Positions 57,296 through 64,000 of a DNA stretch of 64,000 bases are shown one piece after another (positions within the stretch are counted from its first letter, which is position 1; the number at the start of each line of letters is the position of its first letter). The notes below the pieces were generated by a model, which had not been told where the DNA came from, searched no databases, and saw only the letters and a list, made by a program, of their open reading frames with translations. A program made the position numbers and the translations under genes. The stretch lies in contig NZ_JBITLV010000001.1 in NCBI RefSeq assembly GCF_044465595.1, positions 558,001 through 622,000 on the forward strand, written 5' to 3'. Source of the DNA: Spongisporangium articulatum. GTDB lineage: Bacteria > Actinomycetota > Actinomycetes > Actinomycetales > Kineosporiaceae.

Positions 57296-57926
57296 GAGGG
57301 TGGGCCTGGCCCCTGGTCACCCGCTGCCGTTGGCTGGGTGATCGAGCCGGCTCTCGCTCGACTCGCCCGGGAACCCCGGACAACCGCGGGACGGACGTTG
57401 TGGCGGGCTGATGCCCACGCGTCCGCTGCCCCGACCGCCCGCCCATCTGGACCCGCCCTGCGTCGTCCCATCCATTCCCTCTGGACGATCGGGCGGTCCG
57501 GGCCACCCCGGACGGAGTTCCCGGCCCGCAACCTCCCCGGGCAAGCGGGGGCTCCCTCCCTTGGCGGCGCCGGCCCTCGCGTCGCTGGAGGTTTCCCCTC
57601 CCCTCTGCTCATCGCCGAGCGCTGGGAGCGCAGGGCGGTGACCGACGGAGGAACGTGCGGATCGTGTCTCCTGCAGCGATCGGCACCGGACTGCCCGCCC
57701 GGTGATCGCAGTGACCGAGACGTCCTCCTCCCCATCCGAGGTGGTCGTCTCAGACACCGGCCTGCTGCTGACCACCACGTCCTCGCTGTCGGTCGCGAGA
57801 AGGCCTCGGAGCTACTGCACCCCGAGCGCGTCGTGGGATTCGATGAACGTCGTCGACCCAAGATCTAGGATCTCGCGTATCTGATCTGGGTCCGATAGCG
57901 AGGCGCGCCGGCGTCGGACCGGACTC

Positions 57927-57940
57927 GTTTCACGTGAATC
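57927..57940. other. parS-like site
   Basis: GTTTCACGTGAATC, 13 of 14 matches, identical to the site at 57282 and flanked by CG bases. Confidence 0.75.
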
Positions 57941-58646
57941 GCAGAGGCCTGACCCGAACTCCGCGGGCCGTACCGATCAGCGCCGCGCTCTGGAAACCGT
58001 CGACGCCCACCCCTCGGACGCCTCGTCTCACACCAGGTGGCCGACCGGCGCCGCAGGCGATGGGGCGGCGCCTACAGATGCGCTGGCCGACTACTCCACG
58101 GCCATCCCCCACAGCTGATACCGCAACGACTCGAGTCGGTCGGCGGGCCGTCCCGATGACAGCCGCTCCCCTCCTGCCGAGACAGACCAACGCCGCGGTC
58201 ACCATTTCCCTGAACACCGAACGATGCCTCTGCCGGGGTAGCCAACACGTTCCCGGGCCGCTCCCCAAGCCCATCCCCACCCTCGCCCCCTCCAGCCGTG
58301 ATCATGCAGAAAGTCCTCCAACGCCCCCGGTTCGACGTTCAGGCGCCCATGCCTGGCCCGCATCGTGAGGCCGGCATGCGCGGTCCAGATCGCTAGCTCG
58401 CTCAGGTTTCACCCCCGGTCGCGCGACACAGCGGCCGAACGATCATCATCTTGCGCCTCTCCTCGTCGCGGACATGAAGTCGCCAAGCGCATGCTCGAGG
58501 CCGGCTGTCCGGTCGTGTGGGACGTCCGGGAAGGCGCACCTCCCAAGGGCGAGATCGACGCTGGAGGAGGTATGGACGCTGATCGACACCAGAGGTCGGC
58601 CACATCGGCCGGCCAGTGATCCCGACCCCCTGTGGCAGAGCTTCAC

Positions 58647-58870
58647 GGTGCGACGGTGCGACGGTGCGACGGTGCGACGGTGCGACGGTGCGACGGTGCG
58701 ACGGTGCGACGGTGCGACGGCACGACGGCACGACGGCACGACGGCACGACGGCACGACGGCACGACGGCACGACGGCACGACGCCACGACGCCACGACGC
58801 CACGACGCCACGACGCCACGACGCCACGACGCCACGACGCCACGACGCCACGACGCCACGACGCCACGAC
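58647..58870. repeat. Octanucleotide satellite, 28 tandem units in three blocks
   Basis: Nine perfect copies of GGTGCGAC (58647-58718), then eight of GGCACGAC (58719-58782), then eleven of GCCACGAC (58783-58870), with no interruption. Adjacent blocks differ by two bases, then one. All six frames stay open because no stop arises in the unit, so the open frames here are artefacts of the repeat. Confidence 0.97.
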
Positions 58871-59540
58871 GCAGCTGACGATCTCAGTCAGGAGGCAGCG
58901 CAGCCGACTCGTTCTTCGTCGAGCCAGTCCTCCTGGAGCCGGGACCGGCACGTCCGGCCGCCGTCAGCCACGAGCCCAGCGCCTCGCGCCAGATGACGAC
59001 GCTCTCGCCCTGGACGGCCGATTCGGTCGCGGTGGCGAGGGCCGCGCGGCCGATCGGCAGAAGGCCGACGACGACGACATTCCCATCCGTCGGTCGCCCA
59101 GCGGCACCCGGTTCTCATCGGTGGCGAATGCCGTGCAGTGAGTTGGGTAGTCGGTGTCCACGGCGAACATCGAACGACGAGCAAGCTGGCGCCGAGCTCT
59201 GGCCTCCAAGCAGGAGGGGCCGTGACCAGACGACCCTCCGCTGCTTCGATCCCGATCGGCGACGGGTCGGGGGTTGGCCACTCGCGCAGGTTCGAGGGGC
59301 TAGGGCTCGGTGGGCCTGGATTGCCCCCCGGGGGCCGCCGGGAAACGGGCGGTCGTCCGGCCGTCACAAGTCCCGGGTCGCCTGAGCCGTGCGTACATCA
59401 AGCTGGGAATCATCTCTCATTGCCCGTGTGCGCCGGGCAGGCTGGCGGATCGAGGCCGCGGCCTGGCTGGCCGACGCTCCCCTGATCGGTGTGACGAGCC
59501 GGCTTCACCGCTGGGCTTCACGACCACCAGTCTCCGACCG

Positions 59541-59554
59541 GTTCCACGTGAAAC
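59541..59554. other. parS-like site
   Basis: GTTCCACGTGAAAC, identical to the B. subtilis parS core and 13 of 14 to the actinobacterial core. A cluster of DnaA-box-like sites begins 22 bp away. Confidence 0.8.
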
Positions 59555-59576
59555 GGTCGCAGGACTTCTCGACCGA

Positions 59577-59616
59577 CTATCCACACGTGTGGTCGTTATC
59601 CCCAGGGGAATCCACA
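59577..59616. promoter_or_regulatory. DnaA-box-like cluster
   Basis: CTATCCACA (59577-59585), TTATCCCCA (59596-59604) and GAATCCACA (59608-59616) match TTATCCACA at 8, 8 and 7 of 9 positions, all in the same orientation. The first overlaps a 12-bp palindrome CCACACGTGTGG (59581-59592). Confidence 0.45.
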
Positions 59617-61016
59617 CGTCTGGACATTGGCTCGCCCCCTCCCCCGTCCCCGGACCCACCTCACTCTCGACCCGGATGTGAACGTGGCGACGTGGAGGGG
59701 TTGCTGCATGGAACGCCAGTTCGACGGAACGGCCAGCTCCAGCGAGCACGTCGATCCCGACTCTCTGAGAATCGGGAAACACGACTCCCACACACCCTCC
59801 CCGCTCGCGCCGAACCGGTCCTCGCGGCTCGGTCACGAGGGCCCGCGGGGGTGCGTCACCATGTCCTGAACGAGTCTCGTCGGGAGCCCGAGCGGACCTG
59901 ATCCAGACGAACACCGCGGCGTTCGCCGAGAAGGTCAAGCCGCAGCCCCGCCCCTCGCCTCACTCAGAGAACCACTCGCGTTCGTCTCGTCCGCCCCTGC
60001 CCATGGGCACCCACCGCCACGGATCCATGCACACCGGGAGCGAAGAGGCGGCTCTGATATCGGAGCCTCGCGACGACGGGCCCGGACGGGCGGCTCGCTC
60101 GTCGAGCTCTGTCGTCGCCTGGGGAACGTCGAAGTTTGGCCCGGGTCGATCGTCGTGCGAATCCCCAGCCCAGGTCGGTGACGCCGGTCCTGATGCCAGC
60201 GAGATGTCGGCTAGTCAAGCCCACGCGACCGGGAGGTCGCGTCGATGGTCTCGGTCGCGCATCTCGACCCACCTCCCGCGCACCCGACCAAGGCGACACG
60301 TGTGGTGCCTGACGACTCGGTCCGTCGAGAGGAGCCGTCCCCTCCGAGCGGTCCCCCTCAACCGGGCCTCCCGCGCCCAGTTGCGTGTGGATGATCTCAG
60401 CGAGCGCGCGGTCGACCGGTGCCTACGATCGGGCGCACTCAGCGCGACCCATCAAGGCGTGCTCGGGGCGGCCTTCGGGATGGTCCGCAGCATCCGCTGC
60501 AACTCGAGGATGTGCAGCCGTCCGCCCGTCCCTGTAACCCGGACCGAGTCGGACCAGGCTCGCGGACCGTCGTCCCGGGCGGACGCGGCGCCAGGCATGA
60601 GGCGCCCGTCCTGCCGTGACCCGCAAGACCAGCCACTCCTCGACCCGGGCAGACGCTCGCCTCCTGATCCGGCCCGCCGCTTCCGCGCCCGCCCGGTCGT
60701 AGGGAACTCACGGCGTTCGGCTGGCCCGTGGGTGAGCGACCGACGCAGACCCTCAGGTGTGCGTCGCCCTCTCTCCACCGAGATTCGACGAACCGCACGG
60801 CACCGTCGTGCCTCTCGTATTCGATGGCCTGGCGACCACTCCCCGGTCGTGCCGTAGGGCAGCTCTCCCAGCAACACCGGTCCGGTAGTTGGGGTCATCG
60901 ACCCGCGTGGGGGCAGAAACGCCGGTACAGCCGGTGGGGCCGTCGTCGGCGTGAACGACAAGACCGGCGAGTGGTCCCCGGCTCAGCCCACGGGGCATCG
61001 GGCGCCACTCCGCTTC

Positions 61017-61030
61017 GATTCACGTGAAAC
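61017..61030. other. parS-like site
   Basis: GATTCACGTGAAAC, 13 of 14 matches to the parS core. Confidence 0.75.
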
Positions 61031-61930
61031 ACGGAGGCGGTGTCGGCGGTGATCCCCAACGTCGGGACGAGAGTCGACCACAGGCGCCGTCGTCCCAGCC
61101 ATCGAGAGACCCTCGCCGATCGCGCCCCCGAGCGTCGGCGTGCCGGGCCGGCATGGGCGCGAAGGTGAGTTCGACGGTCTGGAGTGAGACGCCCGCACCG
61201 GACACTCAGACCCGACGGTAGGACGCCCGCCGGGGTGGCGACGCGTGACGGCAGGATGAGCAGGTGGCTTCCCGCCCAGCCGTGAGAGCAGTTCTCCGCG
61301 ACGCTCGGCCGGCCAGCCCAGCCATGCGTCGCTCGGCCAACGATGCGGGACAAGGGTCGACTGCCGCCACTGCGATCTCCGTCGGCCGCTCCCACCACGC
61401 CAACCGACGAACATGACGGGGCCGAGTCGCCCCCACCGTCCAATCCGGACCACGAGCCGAGGCAACCCATGCCGACATCACAGGATCCATCTCGAGGCTG
61501 TCGCCAGGGGCGCACATTGCATCGCGCTGATCCGTCGCGCGCTCGACAAAGCTGGATCGGCCATCGCCCGCGAAGACCCAGCCGTTGGCCTTCCTAGTGA
61601 TTGGGGTGAGCCGGGGCGCAGGTCTCCGATCCAGTGGCCGCGGTCCACGCGGCGGCCGCGCCCGACGGTGGTCGGACACCCCCGGCCGTGGCGGCGACAC
61701 TCGGAGGCTGGATGCGGCATGCGACGGTGTCGACGTTCAGGTCACCTGCCCCGGCCCTGGATCAGTGCCTGCGCTCCGCCGCAGTCAGCGATCCCTGAGA
61801 ACGTCGTGAGGAGGCCGGGGCCCAGGGTGAAGCACGGTCCCGCGGACGTGGTCCGATGTCGATAGTCCGGCACTGATGGCCCACCCGTCAGGTGGGAGAC
61901 CCGGATCCCCTGACGTCACCGTCGCGCGTC

Positions 61931-61944
61931 GTTTCCCGTGAAAC
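61931..61944. other. parS-like site
   Basis: GTTTCCCGTGAAAC, 13 of 14 matches; the reverse complement of the site embedded in parA. Confidence 0.7.
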
Positions 61945-62029
61945 GGTTGGCGAACACCCCCATGAGGGCTGAGGCTCCGTCGGCCGACAGAACCGGTACA
62001 GGGGGTCGTTCCACATAGTTCTTCGAAAG

Positions 62030-62113
62030 TGGGGATAACTCGTCACCCGTGAACCACACGGGCTTCCGGCCTGCGCAAATGCCCATGCCCCCTGTGGAGA
62101 CCGTTGTGGACAG
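62030..62113. promoter_or_regulatory. DnaA-box-like cluster downstream of rsmG
   Basis: Minus-strand TTATCCCCA (62030-62038), GTCTCCACA (62093-62101) and CTGTCCACA (62105-62113) match actinobacterial DnaA boxes at 8, 7 and 8 of 9 positions. Lies just before the rsmG stop. Confidence 0.4.
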
Positions 62114-62125
62114 GACGAGACAACG

Positions 62126-62821
62126 TCAGCGATTGCGGCGAGCCTTCGTGGAGGGCTTGGCCGGGGTAGAACGGTGCGCGCCGACCGTCACGCGGATCAC
62201 GGTCGTCGTGGGATCGACGACCCCGACCCCGCATCCCACGACCTCGGCGGACACGGCTCCCAGGCGGGTCAGCTCGGCGCGCGCCTCGTCCAGTTCCTCC
62301 GCGGCCGAGGCGCCCTTGAGAGCGAGCAACTGACCCTGCGGGCGCAATAGCGGTAGACACCAGCCGGCCAGTTTCGGCAGGGCCGCGACCGCCCGGGCGG
62401 TGGCGACATCGAACCGGGCCCCCGACCGGGTCACCTCGTCGGCTCGACCGCGCGCGATCTCCACCCCACTCAACCCCAGCTCCTGGACCACCTCACGCAA
62501 CCAGACCGATCGCCGGAGTAGGGGCTCGATCAGGGTCACCTTCAGGTCGGGCCGGGCGATGGCCAGAACGAGGCCGGGCAGACCGGCCCCCGACCCGACA
62601 TCGGCCAGGGCGGCCGACGGGGGGATCAGCTCGGACACGACAGCGCAGTTGAGGACGTGCCGGTCCCAGATCCGCGGAACCTCACGCGGACCGATGAGCC
62701 CACGCTCGAGGCCACTCGTCGAGAGTGCCTCGACATACCGCTGCACAAGCAGAACGCGGTCGCCGAAGATTTCGGCGACCGCGTCGCTCGTTCCACGTGG
62801 AACAGACACCGGGTCGGTCAC
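62126..62821 (-). CDS. rsmG: 16S rRNA (guanine527-N7)-methyltransferase RsmG
   Basis: A 231-residue RsmG/GidB that methylates G527 of 16S rRNA with SAM; its loss gives low-level streptomycin resistance. Marks are RYVEALSTSGLERGLIGPRE, PRIWDRHVLNCAVVSELI, the SAM motif LADVGSGAGLPGLVLAIARP and ATARAVAALPKLAGWCLPLL. It starts with GTG 12 bp after jag. A perfect parS-like palindrome is encoded in its first codons (VPRGT). A Lys/Arg-rich tail ends it. Confidence 0.96.
   Translation of the reverse strand: MTDPVSVPRGTSDAVAEIFGDRVLLVQRYVEALSTSGLERGLIGPREVPRIWDRHVLNCAVVSELIPPSAALADVGSGAGLPGLVLAIARPDLKVTLIEPLLRRSVWLREVVQELGLSGVEIARGRADEVTRSGARFDVATARAVAALPKLAGWCLPLLRPQGQLLALKGASAAEELDEARAELTRLGAVSAEVVGCGVGVVDPTTTVIRVTVGAHRSTPAKPSTKARRNR
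62790..62803. other. parS-like palindrome in the rsmG 5' end
   Basis: GTTCCACGTGGAAC, a perfect palindrome, 12 of 14 matches to the parS core. Confidence 0.55.
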
Positions 62822-62833
62822 AACGAGCAGGGT

Positions 62834-63436
62834 TCAGGAGCCGGCGGGCAGGATCACCACGTGCCGGTTCGGCTCGACACCGTCGGACTCACTGACGAGC
62901 CCGGCCTCGGCCACCACGTCGTGCACGATCTTCCGCTCGAAGGCGGTCATCGGCTCGAGGCTCAACTTCTCACCCGAGGACTTGACCTTCTCGCACGCGG
63001 TCCGCGCCTGCTCCTGGATCTGCTGCCGCCGCTTGGCGCGGTGGCCCGCGATGTCCAGCATCAGGCGGCTGCGCTCACCGGTGCTCGCCTGCACGGCCAA
63101 CCGGGTCAGCTCCTGCAGCGCCTCGAGTACCTCGCCGCCCTGACCCACCAGACGCCGGAGACTCCGGTCGTTGCCCGCCTCACCGAGGATGGCCAAGGAC
63201 GCCCGACCGTTCTCGACGTCGATGTCGATGTCGCCGTCGGCGTCGATGATGTCGAGGAGTTCCTCGAGGTAGTCGGCCGCCACCTCGCCCTCCTCCTCGA
63301 GGTCGCGCACCGAACCCCGACGCTTCGAGGTCGTGCCCTCGGCCGCCGCCTCGGGCGCCTCACTGTCAGGAGCCGGCGCCTCCGTGGCGACCGCTCCCTC
63401 CGTGGCCGTGACGTCCAGTTCGTTGGTCTCGCTCAT
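62834..63436 (-). CDS. jag: Jag/KhpB-type RNA-binding protein (KH and R3H domains)
   Basis: A 200-residue RNA-binding protein of the Jag/SpoIIIJ-associated family. An acidic disordered N-terminus (about 45 residues) is followed by the KH-like domain (GRASLAILGEAGNDRSLRRL, VGQGGEVLEALQEL) and the R3H domain (LEPMTAFERKIVHDVV). The usual Jag N-domain is absent, as in mycobacterial Rv3920c. The ATG at 63436 has GAGGAGAG just upstream. Same strand as yidC and rsmG, typical of the rnpA-yidC-jag-rsmG operon. Its family is linked to cell-division control via RNA. Confidence 0.93.
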   Translation of the reverse strand: MSETNELDVTATEGAVATEAPAPDSEAPEAAAEGTTSKRRGSVRDLEEEGEVAADYLEELLDIIDADGDIDIDVENGRASLAILGEAGNDRSLRRLVGQGGEVLEALQELTRLAVQASTGERSRLMLDIAGHRAKRRQQIQEQARTACEKVKSSGEKLSLEPMTAFERKIVHDVVAEAGLVSESDGVEPNRHVVILPAGS

Positions 63437-63554
63437 CACGCTCTCCTCACTGGGTCGCCGCACCCGAGCCCGAGGGCTCACCGGCGCGACCGGTTCCGCC
63501 TACCCTGCCCGCGACTCGAACCCCCGAGCTGCAGCAGGACGATCTGCTCGCGCC

Positions 63555-64000
63555 TCAGGCGCTGTTGGCTCCCGCGCTGTCTCCGGCGCTGTCTCCGGCG
63601 CTGCCGCCGCCCGCCCCACCGGATGAACCCGTCGGCTTACCGGGTCGCTGCTGACCGGACCGCTTGCTCTTCGGCTGCCGCTTGGGCTGGACCCGCTGCC
63701 GGGACTCTCCCTCGGCCGGCTCGGTCTCGGCGTCGGTCGACGACGACTTCAGCTCCGCCCCGACGGCCGGCTTGCCGCGCTTGGCCCGGCGTTCGTTCAG
63801 CGCCTTCTCGGCCAGCGAGCCCGGGGCCGGCATCCGGCGGATCGTGTAGAACTGCTGGCCCATCGACCACATGTTCGTGGTGAACCAGTAGATGAGGACA
63901 CCGATCGGGAAGTTGACACCCGACACCGCGAAGATCAGCGGCAGCACGTACAGCAGCACCTTCTGCTGCTGGGCCATCGGCCCCTCGAGGGCCGACGGGG
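63555..64000 (-). CDS. yidC: Membrane-protein insertase YidC/OxaA, 3' part only
   Basis: The last 148 codons of YidC, cut by the window edge. The visible part reads ALEGPMAQQQKVLLYVLPLI, a helix pair (FAVSGVNFPIGVLIYW, TTNMWSMGQQFYTIRRMP) and a basic/acidic C-terminal tail ending in Gly/Ser/Ala repeats (AGGGSAGDSAGDSAGANSA). YidC inserts membrane proteins and cooperates with SecYEG. The rest, then rnpA, rpmH and dnaA, should lie beyond 64000. Confidence 0.94.
   Translation of the reverse strand, partial: PSALEGPMAQQQKVLLYVLPLIFAVSGVNFPIGVLIYWFTTNMWSMGQQFYTIRRMPAPGSLAEKALNERRAKRGKPAVGAELKSSSTDAETEPAEGESRQRVQPKRQPKSKRSGQQRPGKPTGSSGGAGGGSAGDSAGDSAGANSA

Larger units (their letters stand above)
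57050..62125. other. About 5 kb without a recognisable gene, parS-rich, between parA and rsmG
   Basis: No reading frame here shows a recognisable domain, a credible ribosome-binding site or normal actinobacterial protein composition; frames are short and dominated by Arg/Pro/Ser/Gly. It contains parS-like sites at 57282, 57927, 59541, 61017 and 61931, DnaA-box-like clusters at 59577-59616 and 62030-62113, and the octamer satellite at 58647-58870. The corresponding gap in relatives is normally a few hundred bases. It could be an expanded centromere, decayed DNA, or house an unannotated RNA. Confidence 0.7.

Noticed and set aside
57082..57861. 259-codon open frame upstream of parA on the minus strand
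   Set aside because: Arg/Pro/Gly/Ser-rich, no domain, no ribosome-binding site, and it crosses a parS-like site. Treated as non-coding.
58647..58870. Possible CRISPR array
   Set aside because: The repeats are 8 bp, contiguous and without unique spacers, and no cas gene is nearby.
58616..59141. Open frames on both strands encoding RRCDGATV or RRHDGTTA type repeats
   Set aside because: They are translations of the octamer satellite, open in every frame because the unit has no stop. No ribosome-binding site or flanking domain supports a protein.
57050..62125. Integrated mobile element or prophage remnant
   Set aside because: No integrase, transposase, terminal repeats or tRNA attachment site could be seen; the parS-like sites argue for chromosomal origin.
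63490..63540. tRNA-like T-arm (minus strand GGGGGTTCGAGTC) between yidC and jag
   Set aside because: The arm does not close, and no acceptor stem, anticodon arm or D-arm can be built around it.

Overview
The window is a high-GC, densely coded actinobacterial chromosome segment from the origin-proximal region. The best evidence is gene order. From right to left it runs yidC, jag, rsmG, parA, parB, a cwlM-like gene, trxA, trxB, anti-sigma, sigM-like ECF factor, murJ, a DUF6049-type gene, nudix, cca, ino1, padR, ponA, a GT87 gene, rpsF, ssb, rpsR, rplI, MATE and dnaB. From memory this is the order seen in Streptomyces between dnaA and dnaB. In Mycobacterium the same genes lie on both sides of dnaA. 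dnaA itself should lie just beyond the right edge. I cannot name the genus.

Layout. 1-21 kb is accessory metabolism: an ankyrin protein, a secreted hydrolase, a lone lycopene cyclase, a five-gene operon (FAD-linked dehydrogenase, hydroxyacid-oxoacid transhydrogenase, 5-oxoprolinase pxpABC), small membrane proteins, an HxlR regulator facing a thioesterase, an HNH lipoprotein, a TetR/MFS pair, a PAP2 phosphatase and a methyltransferase. It ends with a Hen1/Pnkp RNA-repair cassette. 21-33 kb holds dnaB, MATE, the rplI-rpsR-ssb-rpsF ribosomal/replication operon, a GT87 glycosyltransferase, ponA, padR, ino1 and an MFS gene. 33-52 kb is the cell-envelope and redox block: a large FHA protein, cca, nudix, DUF6049, murJ, a separate membrane pseudokinase, an ECF sigma/anti-sigma pair, trxB-trxA and a CwlM-like pseudo-amidase. 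52-64 kb is the chromosome-segregation block: aminotransferase, parB, parA, rsmG, jag and the 3' part of yidC.

The most unusual part is 57,050-62,125. Here about 5 kb between parA and rsmG carries no gene I can recognise. It holds several near-parS sites, two clusters of DnaA-box-like 9-mers, and a 224-bp satellite of 28 tandem octamers that changes unit twice (GGTGCGAC x9, GGCACGAC x8, GCCACGAC x11). Together with parS-like sites at 54.0, 56.95 and 62.8 kb this looks like an expanded centromere-like region. ParA itself has a disordered N-terminal extension of about 320 residues, with one parS-like site embedded in its coding sequence.

Other points: a 30-bp palindromic doublet found both between genes (24.4 kb) and inside the coding sequence of the pseudokinase (45.85 kb); a cluster of DnaA-box-like sites upstream of dnaB; a GGGAAC-N18-GTT promoter ahead of trxB; a cysteine-free S18 in the main ribosomal operon; and a probable CTG start for the GT87 gene. 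No rRNA, tRNA, CRISPR array or transposase was seen.
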